Source: Achromobacter sp. | Lineage (GTDB): Bacteria; Pseudomonadota; Gammaproteobacteria; Burkholderiales; Burkholderiaceae_B | NCBI GenBank assembly: GCA_003454835.1 | Contig: DMTA01000338.1 | Span: forward strand, 1-5,682 | Length of the DNA: 5,682 bases | Direction of reading: 5' to 3' | The notes under the pieces: model-generated | What the model was told of the DNA's origin: nothing | Database searches by the model: none | What the model saw: only the letters and a program-made list of their open reading frames with translations | Translations under genes and position numbers: made by a program | Shown here: positions 1 through 5,202 of the stretch, one piece after another | Layout of the letters: the number at the start of each line of letters is the position of its first letter | Numbering within the stretch: position 1 is the stretch's first letter

Positions 1-207
1 GCCCGACGCGCCCCATGCGATTCGCCGCGCTTCCAGCAGGGTCACATTGCGGCCGCGCCGCGCCAGTTCCAGCGCGGTGGACAGGCCGGCCAGCCCCGCC
101 CCGATCACGCAGACGTCGGCGCTGGCCGCGCCCGCCAGCGGCGGATAGTAGGTGTCGCCGTCGGCGAGCGTGCGCTTGTAATAGGTGTCGATGTACTCGG
201 AGACCAT
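1..207 (-). CDS. FAD-dependent oxidoreductase (DAO/PuuB-like), N-terminal part only; candidate L-pipecolate oxidase
   Basis: Leftward gene of which only the first 69 codons are present; it is cut by the window edge. The visible protein begins MVSEYIDTYYKRTLADGD and then shows the FAD-binding Rossmann start at residues 31-60: a beta strand DVCVIGAG, the GxGxxG turn (G37, G39, G42), helix LSTALELARRG, and the second strand ending in the acidic E59 that normally holds the ADP ribose. WGASG follows at 65-69. This arrangement is typical of the D-amino-acid-oxidase superfamily, close to gamma-glutamylputrescine oxidase PuuB and the P. putida pipecolate oxidase AmaA. The ATG at 207 lies 9 nt after the stop of the upstream permease, with no clear Shine-Dalgarno, so translation is probably coupled. 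Because an AmaB-type dehydrogenase lies in the same cluster, I infer a role in oxidising pipecolate to piperideine-6-carboxylate. The catalytic domain is not visible, so a different amine or amino acid substrate is possible. Confidence 0.85.
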   Translation of the reverse strand, partial: MVSEYIDTYYKRTLADGDTYYPPLAGAASADVCVIGAGLAGLSTALELARRGRNVTLLEARRIAWGASG

Positions 208-216
208 GGTGTCGGC

Positions 217-906
217 TCAGTGCAGGCCCGCGCCTTGCAGGCCCCCAGTCAGGCGCTTTTCCAGCCAGTTGGCCAGGCGCAGGAGCGGGTAGCAGTAGAT
301 GAAATAGATGGCGGCGATCATGCCGTAGATGAACAGCGATTTGGCCGGGAAGGTGATGATGAAGACTTCGCCCTGACGCGTGAGTTCAGTGATGCCGACC
401 ACGGAAAGGATCGCGGTGCTTTTGATCAGCATGACGTAGACGCCGCTCATGGGCTGCACGATCAGGCGCATGGCCTGCGGCAGGATCACCAGCCACAGGA
501 TCTGCAACGGGCGCAGGCCCAGCGTCATCGCGCCTTCGGTCTGGCCGCGCGGCACGGCCTGGATGGCGCCCATGACGATCTCCGCCACGTAGCAGGACGT
601 GTACACCGACAGCGCCACGAAGGCCGCGGTGCCGGAATCCCAGTGCAGCATTTCGATGCCGGAGCTGGGAAGCACGAAGTAGACGATGTAGAGCTGCACC
701 AGAAACGGCGTGCCGCGCAGGATGTGGATATACAGCCCCAGGATCTGATGCACGCCGCGGATGCGGTAGCTGCGGATCACGCCGATCACAAAGCCCAGCA
801 GCGAGCCGGCGATGATGGCCACGAAGGAAATCTTCAGCGTCTCCCAGAAGCCCTTGAGCAGAAAAGGCAGCACGACGCCGGCGGTGGAAAGATAGGAGTC
901 CAGCAT
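217..906 (-). CDS. Polar amino acid ABC transporter permease (HisM/GlnP family), second subunit
   Basis: A 229-residue integral inner-membrane protein, the usual length for His/Glu/Gln-type permeases. It carries the family's N-terminal pattern (GFWETLKISF, 19-28), hydrophobic segments near 24-44, 57-80, 94-114, 150-172 and 190-208, the RGTPFLVQLY motif (64-73), and the EAA loop PRGQTEGAMTLGL...LPQAM (119-146) that docks on the ATPase. I chose the start at 906 rather than the upstream in-frame codon at 942. The 906 start has GAGGT (915-911) at a good distance, gives the normal family N-terminus, and sits 2 nt after the stop of the preceding permease; the 942 start would overlap that gene by 34 nt. 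It most likely forms a heterodimer with the permease at 909-1601. The stop at 217-219 is followed after 9 nt by the FAD oxidase start, so these genes share one transcript. Confidence 0.95.
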   Translation of the reverse strand: MLDSYLSTAGVVLPFLLKGFWETLKISFVAIIAGSLLGFVIGVIRSYRIRGVHQILGLYIHILRGTPFLVQLYIVYFVLPSSGIEMLHWDSGTAAFVALSVYTSCYVAEIVMGAIQAVPRGQTEGAMTLGLRPLQILWLVILPQAMRLIVQPMSGVYVMLIKSTAILSVVGITELTRQGEVFIITFPAKSLFIYGMIAAIYFIYCYPLLRLANWLEKRLTGGLQGAGLH

Positions 907-908
907 GA

Positions 909-1601
909 TTACCTCGCGTTCCAGGCCGGGCCGGCCAGCCACAGGCTGACGCCCTTGGACAGCAGCAGCATGACGCAGTAGATCAGCAGATAGCCCGCCG
1001 CGATGGTCAGGAAGGCTTCGTTGGGCACGATGCGTTCGCTGTTCATCTGCACGCCCGCGGCAACCAGTTCAAACACCGTGATCAGCGACAGCAGCGAGGT
1101 GTCCTTGATCAGCACGGCGGTCTGGCCCAGCAGCGGCGGCAGCGTGTTGGCGAAGGCCTGCGGCAGCACCACGTAGCGCAGGCGCTGGTGGTAGTTCATG
1201 CCGCAGGCCTTGGCGCCTTCGATCTGGCCGCGCGGCACGGACTCGATGCCGACGCGGATGATTTCGCTCATGTAGGCGGCGTGGTGCAGCGTCATGGCGA
1301 GGATGCCCAGCACCATCTCGCTCCAGCCCTTGGCGCCCGGCACCAGGTACGGCACCGCGTAATAGACCAGGTAGATCTGCACGAGCAGCGGCGTGGAGCG
1401 CACGAATTGCACATACGCCGCCACCGGGCGCCACACCGCGCCGCGGGACGACATATGCGCAAGCGCCAGCGGAACCCCGGCCAGCACCGACAGCACCAGG
1501 CTTGCGCCCGCCGCGATCAGGGTATTGGCCAGGCCTTCGGCAAATTGGCCCGTGTACTGGCTGACAATGCGCCAGTTATAGAAATCGATCAGCCAGTCCA
1601 T
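909..1601 (-). CDS. Polar amino acid ABC transporter permease (HisQ/GlnP family), first subunit
   Basis: A 230-residue inner-membrane permease. The family N-terminus (GLANTLIAAGASLVLSV, 23-39) leads into hydrophobic segments near 23-48, 61-87, 95-116, 155-180 and 196-217. It has the motif FVRSTPLLVQIYLVYY (66-81) and the EAA loop with PRGQIEGAKACGM and VVLPQAF (123-150), which couples to the ATP-binding subunit. The two permeases share the RxTPxLVQ and PRGQxEGA signatures but differ elsewhere, as expected for an ancient duplicated heterodimeric pair. The ATG at 1601 lies 18 nt after the stop of the binding-protein gene, with GGAG/GGGA purine stretches upstream. It overlaps nothing and is followed 2 nt later by the second permease. 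What passes through the channel cannot be read from this sequence; the neighbours suggest a lysine-derived amino or imino acid. Confidence 0.95.
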   Translation of the reverse strand: MDWLIDFYNWRIVSQYTGQFAEGLANTLIAAGASLVLSVLAGVPLALAHMSSRGAVWRPVAAYVQFVRSTPLLVQIYLVYYAVPYLVPGAKGWSEMVLGILAMTLHHAAYMSEIIRVGIESVPRGQIEGAKACGMNYHQRLRYVVLPQAFANTLPPLLGQTAVLIKDTSLLSLITVFELVAAGVQMNSERIVPNEAFLTIAAGYLLIYCVMLLLSKGVSLWLAGPAWNAR

Positions 1602-1619
1602 GGGCGGTCCCGTCTCCGA

Positions 1620-2411
1620 TCAGTGGTCTTTCTTCCAATCGGTGGAGTACCAGTACTGCACCAGTTCCGGCAGCGAGTTGTCGGCGGTCTTCAGCGTCTG
1701 CCAGTTGTCCAGCCAGAACTTCAGGCGGAACGCGTTGGGGCCGACGGCAAACGCCAGGGGCTCGCGCACCATCACGCCCTCCAGCACCCGCAGGTTGCCG
1801 AAGTCGACGAGAAACTGGTTGGCGGTGGACAGCGACATGATGCCGGCATCCAGCCGGCCGCTGGACAACGCCTGGCCAACCGGCGCGCTGCCGCCCGAGA
1901 ACTCCTTGAGCGTGGCCGTGGGCAGCATCTTCTTGCCGACTTCGGCGTAGGTGCTGGCGCCCAGTGCGCCGACGGTGACGCCGGACTTGTTCAGTTCGGC
2001 GAAGTTCTTGTACGGGGAATCCTTGGGCACCACGGCGACGGTGTCGGCGTAGAACATCGGCAGCGAGAACAGCACCTGCGCGGCGCGCTGCGGCGTGGGC
2101 GTCATGTCGGCGGCCACCATGTCGGCCTTGCCCGACAACAGCGCAGGCAAGAGGCCCTTCCATTCGTAATCCTGCAGCACCAGCTTCACGCCCAGGTCGT
2201 CAGCCATGCGCTTGGCGACTTCCACGGCCAGCCCCGTGCGCTTGCCCGTCTTGTCCATGAAGCTCATCAGCGGCCCGGAGGTCTGCACCGCCACGCGCAA
2301 TTCACCGCGCTTGATGATGTCGGAAAGTTCGTCCGCCTGTGCCGGCAGGGCCACGGTGGCGGCCGCCAGGGCGACGCTGGCCACGCCCAGCCATTGTTTG
2401 ATTTTCAACAT
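1620..2411 (-). CDS. Periplasmic amino-acid-type solute-binding protein (SBP family 3)
   Basis: A 263-residue exported protein that captures the substrate and delivers it to the permease pair. The start at 2411 is preferred over the in-frame codon at 2453: it has a strong AAGGGG ribosome site and gives a clean signal peptide (KIK, hydrophobic LGVASVALAAATVAL, cleavage after AQA, residue 26). The mature protein begins DELSDIIKRGELRVAV and has the family's two lobes. Comparing by eye with GlnH and LAO, R109 in TPTPQR matches the carboxylate-binding Arg, T104 the nearby Ser/Thr, and W84 the aromatic that stacks on the ligand. The Asp that usually grips the alpha-ammonium in GRxDAxxxD appears to be S193 (GRLDAGIMS, 185-193). 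This suggests a ligand other than a plain primary alpha-amino acid. Pipecolate is my inference from the neighbouring catabolic genes. The gene sits second in the operon, after the ATPase. Confidence 0.93.
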   Translation of the reverse strand: MLKIKQWLGVASVALAAATVALPAQADELSDIIKRGELRVAVQTSGPLMSFMDKTGKRTGLAVEVAKRMADDLGVKLVLQDYEWKGLLPALLSGKADMVAADMTPTPQRAAQVLFSLPMFYADTVAVVPKDSPYKNFAELNKSGVTVGALGASTYAEVGKKMLPTATLKEFSGGSAPVGQALSSGRLDAGIMSLSTANQFLVDFGNLRVLEGVMVREPLAFAVGPNAFRLKFWLDNWQTLKTADNSLPELVQYWYSTDWKKDH

Positions 2412-2462
2412 TGCTAACCCCTTTGGTGATTGGACCCATATCGTTCCGGGCAAGGCACATCG

Positions 2463-2494
2463 CGCCGGCAGCGCCCGGATAAGCCGGACCGGCG
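2463..2494 (-). other. GC-rich stem-loop between the ATPase and binding-protein genes
   Basis: The 86-nt gap between the ATPase stop (2498) and the binding-protein start (2411) holds a nested inverted repeat. The outer arms are CGCCGG (2463-2468) and CCGGCG (2489-2494); the inner arms are CCGG (2475-2478) and CCGG (2484-2487) around a 5-nt loop. There is no U-run after it on the leftward transcript, so it is not an intrinsic terminator. Intercistronic hairpins of this kind often block 3' exonucleases or set different levels for ATPase and binding protein; that role here is inference. I see no convincing separate promoter for the binding-protein gene in the gap. Confidence 0.45.
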
Positions 2495-2497
2495 GGA

Positions 2498-3247
2498 CTA
2501 CAGAATCTTTTCCAGGAAGGCGCGGGTGCGCGCCTCTTTGGGATGGCCGAACACTTCGTCGGGCGTGCCCATCTCCACGATGCGGCCCGCGTCCATGAAG
2601 AGCGCGCGGTCGCCCACGTCGCGGGCGAAGCCCATTTCGTGCGTCACCACCGCCATCGTCATGCCGTCGCGCGCCAGGGCGCGCATCAGTTCAAGAATGC
2701 CGCCCACCGTTTCCGGATCAAGCGCCGACGTGGCCTCGTCAAACAGCATCAGTTGCGGGTCCATCGCCAGCGCGCGCGCAATCGCCACGCGCTGCTGCTG
2801 GCCGCCGGACAATTGGCTGGGATAACGGTCGCCGAATTCCGCCATGCCGACGCGGCCAAGGAGATCGCGGGCGTAACGCTCGGCATCGGCACGGCTGCGC
2901 CCGCGCACCACGCGCTGGGGTAGCGCCACGTTGTCGAGCGCGGTACGGTGCTGGAACAGGTTGAAGTGCTGGAACACCATGCCGACGTCGGTGCGCCAGC
3001 GGTTGACGTCGGTGGCCGGATCCGTCAGCGACACGCCATTGACGCGGATCGTGCCGCTGTCGATGCTTTCCAGGCCGTTCAGGGTGCGCAGCAAGGTGCT
3101 CTTGCCCGAGCCGGACGGTCCGACCACCACCATCACCTCGCCGCGTTCGAGTTGGCAATCGATGCCGTCCAGCGCCAGATGCGGGGGATGCCCGTCGCGC
3201 TGATAGGTCTTTTTGACTGCCTGAACAACGAGCAACGGTTCCGCCAC
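2498..3247 (-). CDS. Polar amino acid ABC transporter ATP-binding protein (GlnQ/HisP family)
   Basis: A 249-residue cytoplasmic ATPase that powers the importer. All family motifs are present: Walker [10 protein letters not shown] (43-51), Q-loop Q93 in [10 protein letters not shown], signature LSGGQQQR (146-153), Walker B LMLFDE (166-171), D-loop SALD (174-177) and switch H203 in [11 protein letters not shown]. Length and the C-terminal [10 protein letters not shown] are typical of the GlnQ/HisP group. The start is GTG at 3247, with AAGGTG (3258-3253) 5 nt upstream. That SD lies in a small inverted repeat (3253-3264), so initiation may be tuned. It is the first gene of the leftward operon, ahead of the binding protein and permeases, and is divergent from the AmaB-type dehydrogenase. 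The substrate cannot be told from the ATPase. Confidence 0.97.
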   Translation of the reverse strand: MAEPLLVVQAVKKTYQRDGHPPHLALDGIDCQLERGEVMVVVGPSGSGKSTLLRTLNGLESIDSGTIRVNGVSLTDPATDVNRWRTDVGMVFQHFNLFQHRTALDNVALPQRVVRGRSRADAERYARDLLGRVGMAEFGDRYPSQLSGGQQQRVAIARALAMDPQLMLFDEATSALDPETVGGILELMRALARDGMTMAVVTHEMGFARDVGDRALFMDAGRIVEMGTPDEVFGHPKEARTRAFLEKIL

Positions 3248-3252
3248 GAATT

Positions 3253-3264
3253 CACCTTCAGGTG
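3253..3264 (-). promoter_or_regulatory. Ribosome binding site of the ATPase gene, inside a small inverted repeat
   Basis: On the leftward mRNA the sequence reads CACCTGAAGGTG, immediately before AATTC and the GTG start. AAGGTG is the Shine-Dalgarno that fixes the GTG at 3247 as the start. CACC can pair with GGTG around a TGAA tetraloop, placing part of the SD in a four-base-pair stem. The stem is short, so it may only dampen initiation. Confidence 0.5.
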
Positions 3265-3282
3265 CAGTGCGCGCGGAGCTGT

Positions 3283-3293
3283 CTGATGATCAG
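3283..3293. repeat. Short palindrome CTGAT-G-ATCAG in the transporter leader
   Basis: A perfect 5-bp inverted repeat with a one-base centre, 36 nt upstream of the ATPase start codon. Such a site could be an operator half-site pair in DNA; as RNA the loop is too small for a full hairpin. The same half-sites reappear with a 7-nt spacer at 5175-5191 ahead of the exported-protein gene. This may be chance. Confidence 0.3.
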
Positions 3294-3343
3294 CCGCTCG
3301 CACTGGCGTTTCAAGGAGGCCAGCAAAGGGCGCCTCAAAAATA

Positions 3344-3374
3344 TTTCGCATTTCACGTCATAGTTTCGTATAGT
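3344..3374. repeat. Short direct repeats in the AT-rich promoter core (candidate operator)
   Basis: Two overlapping direct-repeat patterns are visible. ATAGT occurs at 3360-3364 and again at 3370-3374, exactly 10 bp apart, about one helical turn. TTTCGCAT (3344-3351) and TTTCGTAT (3364-3371), differing at one base, lie 20 bp apart, about two turns. Both overlap the candidate -35/-10 of the rightward gene and the weak leftward promoter. This spacing suits a regulator binding one face of the DNA. The regulator itself is not in the window. Confidence 0.4.
3345..3374 (+). promoter_or_regulatory. Candidate sigma-70 promoter of amaB
   Basis: TTCGCA (3345-3350, four of six matches to TTGACA), an 18-nt spacer, and TATAGT (3369-3374, five of six matches to TATAAT). 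Transcription would start near 3381, leaving a leader of about 72 nt that contains the inverted repeat at 3415-3433. The weak -35 and long spacer fit a promoter needing an activator. Prediction by eye only. Confidence 0.45.
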
Positions 3375-3414
3375 AAATTTTTTTCCAGAATCGCCACTTA
3401 GGCATAACCCTTAA

Positions 3415-3433
3415 GCGAAGACGCTGACTTCGC
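3415..3433 (+). other. Inverted repeat in the amaB leader, just before the RBS
   Basis: GCGAAG (3415-3420) and CTTCGC (3428-3433) are perfectly complementary around a 7-nt loop. The repeat ends 8 nt before the ribosome site GAAGGA (3442-3447) and 20 nt before the ATG at 3454. It could be an mRNA hairpin affecting translation or stability, or a DNA operator downstream of the promoter. A six-base-pair stem is modest. Confidence 0.4.
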
Positions 3434-3453
3434 AAGGCATTGAAGGAACCGGC

Positions 3454-4956
3454 ATGGACACTCCTCAAGACATCCTGCGCAATCTCGGACTCAATTCCAG
3501 TGCGCTCACCGGGGGCACCCTGATCGCCCGCAGCCCGATCGACGGCGCCGAACTGGCGCAGGTGCATGAGCACACGGTGGCCCAGGCCCACGCCGCCATC
3601 ACCCGCGCGCGGCAAGCCAGCCTGGCATGGCGTGACGTCCCCGCCCCCCGCCGCGGCGAATTGCTCCGCCTGTTCGGCGAAACCCTGCGCCAGCACAAGC
3701 AGGAACTCGGCCGCCTCGTCAGCCTGGAAGCCGGCAAGATCGTTGCCGAGGGCGAAGGCGAAGTGCAGGAAATGATCGACATCTGCGACTTCGCCGTCGG
3801 CCTGTCGCGCCAGCTCTACGGCCTGACCATCGCCTCCGAGCGCCCCGGCCACCGCATGATGGAAACGTGGCATCCGCTGGGCGTCGTCGGCGTCATCAGC
3901 GCCTTCAACTTCCCCGTCGCCGTCTGGTCCTGGAACGCCGCGCTGGCGCTCGTGTGCGGCAACGCCGTCGTCTGGAAGCCCTCGGAAAAGACCCCCCTCA
4001 CCGCCCTTGCCTGCCAGGCCCTCTTCGCGCCGGCCGTGCAGCGCTTTGGCGACGCCCCCGCCGGCCTGTCCGAAGTCCTGATCGGCGGCCGCGAGGTCGG
4101 CGAGGCCCTGGTCGACTCGCACACCGTCGCGCTGGTGTCCGCCACCGGCTCCACCCGCATGGGCCGCCAGGTCGGCCCGCGCGTCGCACAACGCTTCGGC
4201 CGCGTCCTGCTTGAACTGGGCGGCAACAACGCCATCATCGTCGGCCCCACCGCCGACCTCGACATGGCCGCCCGCGGCATCGTCTTCGGCGCCATCGGCA
4301 CCGCCGGCCAGCGCTGCACCACCACCCGACGCCTGATCGTCCACAAAAGCGTCGCCGACGAATTGGTCCAGCGCCTGCACAAGGCCTACGCCAGCGCCCC
4401 CATCGGCAACCCGCTAGACAGCGGCAACCTCGTCGGCCCCCTGATCGACCGCGCCTCCTTCGACGCCATGCAGGCCGCCCTGACGGCCGCCCGCGAACAG
4501 GGCGGCAAGGTCACCGGCGGCGAGCGCGTCCTGGCCGATCAATACCCCGACGCCTGGTACGTGCGCCCCGCCATCGCGGAAATGCCCGGCCAGACCGACG
4601 TCGTCTGCCACGAAACCTTCGCGCCCATCCTGTACGTCATGCGCTACAAGGACTTCGGCGACGCGCTCGCCATGCAGAACGGCGTACCCCAAGGCCTGTC
4701 GTCCGCCATCTTCACCAACGACCTGCGCGAAGCCGAAACCTTCCTGTCCGCCGCCGGCTCCGACTGCGGTATCGCCAACGTCAACATCGGCACCTCCGGC
4801 GCCGAAATTGGCGGCGCCTTTGGGGGTGAAAAGGAAACAGGCGGCGGGCGCGAGTCCGGCTCGGATTCGTGGCGCAACTACATGCGGCGCGCGACGAACA
4901 CGATCAACTATTCGCGCAATCTGCCGCTGGCGCAGGGGATCAAGTTCGGGGAATAA
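3454..4956 (+). CDS. amaB: L-2-aminoadipate-6-semialdehyde / piperideine-6-carboxylate dehydrogenase (antiquitin, ALDH7 family)
   Basis: A 500-residue cytoplasmic NAD(P)-dependent aldehyde dehydrogenase of the antiquitin family, oxidising 2-aminoadipate 6-semialdehyde (open form of piperideine-6-carboxylate) to 2-aminoadipate in lysine/pipecolate breakdown. All catalytic elements are visible: oxyanion N152 in SAFNFPVAVWSWN, cofactor-binding K175 in WKPSEKT, general base E254 in LLELGGNNA, nucleophile C288 in GTAGQRCTTTRRL, and E387/F389 in HETFAPIL. Antiquitin-specific features set it apart from other ALDHs: EVQEMIDICDFAVGLSR (103-119), R287 just before the nucleophile, the aminoadipate anchor loop GTSGAEIGGAFGGEK (446-460) with TGGGRESGSD, and the ending LPLAQGIKF that nearly matches human ALDH7A1. 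The ATG at 3454 has GAAGGA six bases upstream. It is monocistronic (terminator at 5072-5103) and divergent from the transporter/oxidase operon. Codon choice shifts in the last 50 codons. Family assignment is firm; the exact in vivo substrate is inferred. Confidence 0.95.
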   Translation: MDTPQDILRNLGLNSSALTGGTLIARSPIDGAELAQVHEHTVAQAHAAITRARQASLAWRDVPAPRRGELLRLFGETLRQHKQELGRLVSLEAGKIVAEGEGEVQEMIDICDFAVGLSRQLYGLTIASERPGHRMMETWHPLGVVGVISAFNFPVAVWSWNAALALVCGNAVVWKPSEKTPLTALACQALFAPAVQRFGDAPAGLSEVLIGGREVGEALVDSHTVALVSATGSTRMGRQVGPRVAQRFGRVLLELGGNNAIIVGPTADLDMAARGIVFGAIGTAGQRCTTTRRLIVHKSVADELVQRLHKAYASAPIGNPLDSGNLVGPLIDRASFDAMQAALTAAREQGGKVTGGERVLADQYPDAWYVRPAIAEMPGQTDVVCHETFAPILYVMRYKDFGDALAMQNGVPQGLSSAIFTNDLREAETFLSAAGSDCGIANVNIGTSGAEIGGAFGGEKETGGGRESGSDSWRNYMRRATNTINYSRNLPLAQGIKFGE

Positions 4957-4971
4957 CCCCGATTGCCCGTA

Positions 4972-5004
4972 CCGCGCTCGGGCTTGCAACAAGCCCGAGC
5001 GCGG
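4972..5004 (+). repeat. Perfect 15-bp inverted repeat / hairpin after amaB
   Basis: The left arm 4972-4986 (CCGCGCTCGGGCTTG) and right arm 4990-5004 are exactly complementary, with a CAA loop. It lies 15 nt after the amaB stop. No T-run follows on either strand, so it is not a classical intrinsic terminator; the canonical terminator comes about 70 nt later. It may protect the mRNA 3' end, act as a pause or backup terminator, or be a dispersed palindromic element. A weaker inverted repeat follows: CCGGG 5026-5030, CCCGG 5037-5041. Confidence 0.85.
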
Positions 5005-5071
5005 CCAAACATCTGCCCGCAAGCCCCGGGTCCGCGCCCGGCCATGGGCCTCCACACCACCCAGCACATCG

Positions 5072-5103
5072 CCCCGCGCATTGTCGACAACGCGCGGGGT
5101 TTT
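5072..5103 (+). terminator. Intrinsic terminator of amaB
   Basis: Stem CCCCGCGC (5072-5079) pairs with GCGCGGGG (5092-5099). After one A/C mismatch the inner TTG/CAA pairs, leaving a TCGA tetraloop. TTTT (5100-5103) follows immediately and a second T6 run lies at 5108-5113. It ends rightward transcription 116 nt after the amaB stop. The reverse strand lacks a T-run after the stem, so it is one-directional. Confidence 0.85.
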
Positions 5104-5139
5104 CGCATTTTTTACAGCCCATACATACGATTAGTCTGA

Positions 5140-5172
5140 TTTACAAACTGTTGCCAGGGACGGTGCTACATT
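5140..5172 (+). promoter_or_regulatory. Weak candidate promoter of the exported-protein gene
   Basis: TGCTACATT (5164-5172) resembles an extended -10 (TG, one base, then TACATT, four of six matches). TTTACA (5140-5145) resembles a -35, but the 21-nt spacer is too long for it to be trusted, so the extended -10 may act alone. Transcription would begin near 5179. A promoter must lie between the terminator and 5203, but this exact choice is uncertain. Confidence 0.25.
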
Positions 5173-5202
5173 GCCTGATCACAAAAATCAGATACATCCT
5201 CA

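Larger units (their letters stand above)
3248..3453. promoter_or_regulatory. Divergent regulatory region between the transporter operon and amaB
   Basis: This 206-nt gap separates two divergent transcription units, so it must hold both promoters. Its core, about 3336-3390, is strikingly AT-rich within otherwise GC-rich DNA (AAAAATATTT, TATAGTAAATTTTTTT). The candidate rightward promoter is listed separately. For the leftward operon I can only offer a weak match read on the minus strand: TTTACT (3377-3372), 16 nt, TGAAAT (3355-3350), four of six matches in each box. It would overlap the rightward promoter. On the transporter side there are short inverted repeats at 3253-3264, 3283-3293 and 3316-3336 (GAGGC...GCCTC, 11-nt loop). 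No coding potential was seen. Confidence 0.7.

Noticed and set aside
907..942. Upstream in-frame start at 942 for the second permease
   Set aside because: It would overlap the first permease by 34 nt and add a non-family N-terminus. The start at 906 has a good SD (GAGGT) and a 2-nt gap.
220..981. Plus-strand open frame of 253 codons opposite the second permease
   Set aside because: It is the shadow of a recognised membrane protein gene, with a His/Asp/Gln-rich composition and no motif.
1188..2417. Long open frame of 409 codons on the plus strand across the binding protein and first permease
   Set aside because: It is antisense to two recognised transporter genes, rich in His/Arg/Gln/Gly without any motif, and spans their intergenic gap. 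It is a GC-bias shadow.
2412..2453. Upstream in-frame start at 2453 for the binding protein
   Set aside because: It would put 14 extra residues before a textbook signal peptide, while the start at 2411 has a strong AAGGGG site.
2412..2497. Independent promoter for the binding-protein gene
   Set aside because: TTGCCC (2452-2447) resembles a -35, but there is no acceptable -10 at the proper distance.
3358..4380. Long open frame of 340 codons antisense to amaB
   Set aside because: It lies opposite a firmly identified antiquitin gene. Its composition (Gly/Ala/Asp/His-rich, low complexity) is what the reverse of a GC-rich C-ending codon gene gives. It has no domain that I recognise.
4972..5004. 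Calling the perfect hairpin the main intrinsic terminator of amaB
   Set aside because: No T-run follows it on either strand, and a canonical stem plus T-tract lies at 5072-5103.
4414..5067. Minus-strand open frame of 217 codons across the amaB 3' end
   Set aside because: It crosses the amaB stop and the perfect hairpin, has no family resemblance, and is explained by antisense GC bias.
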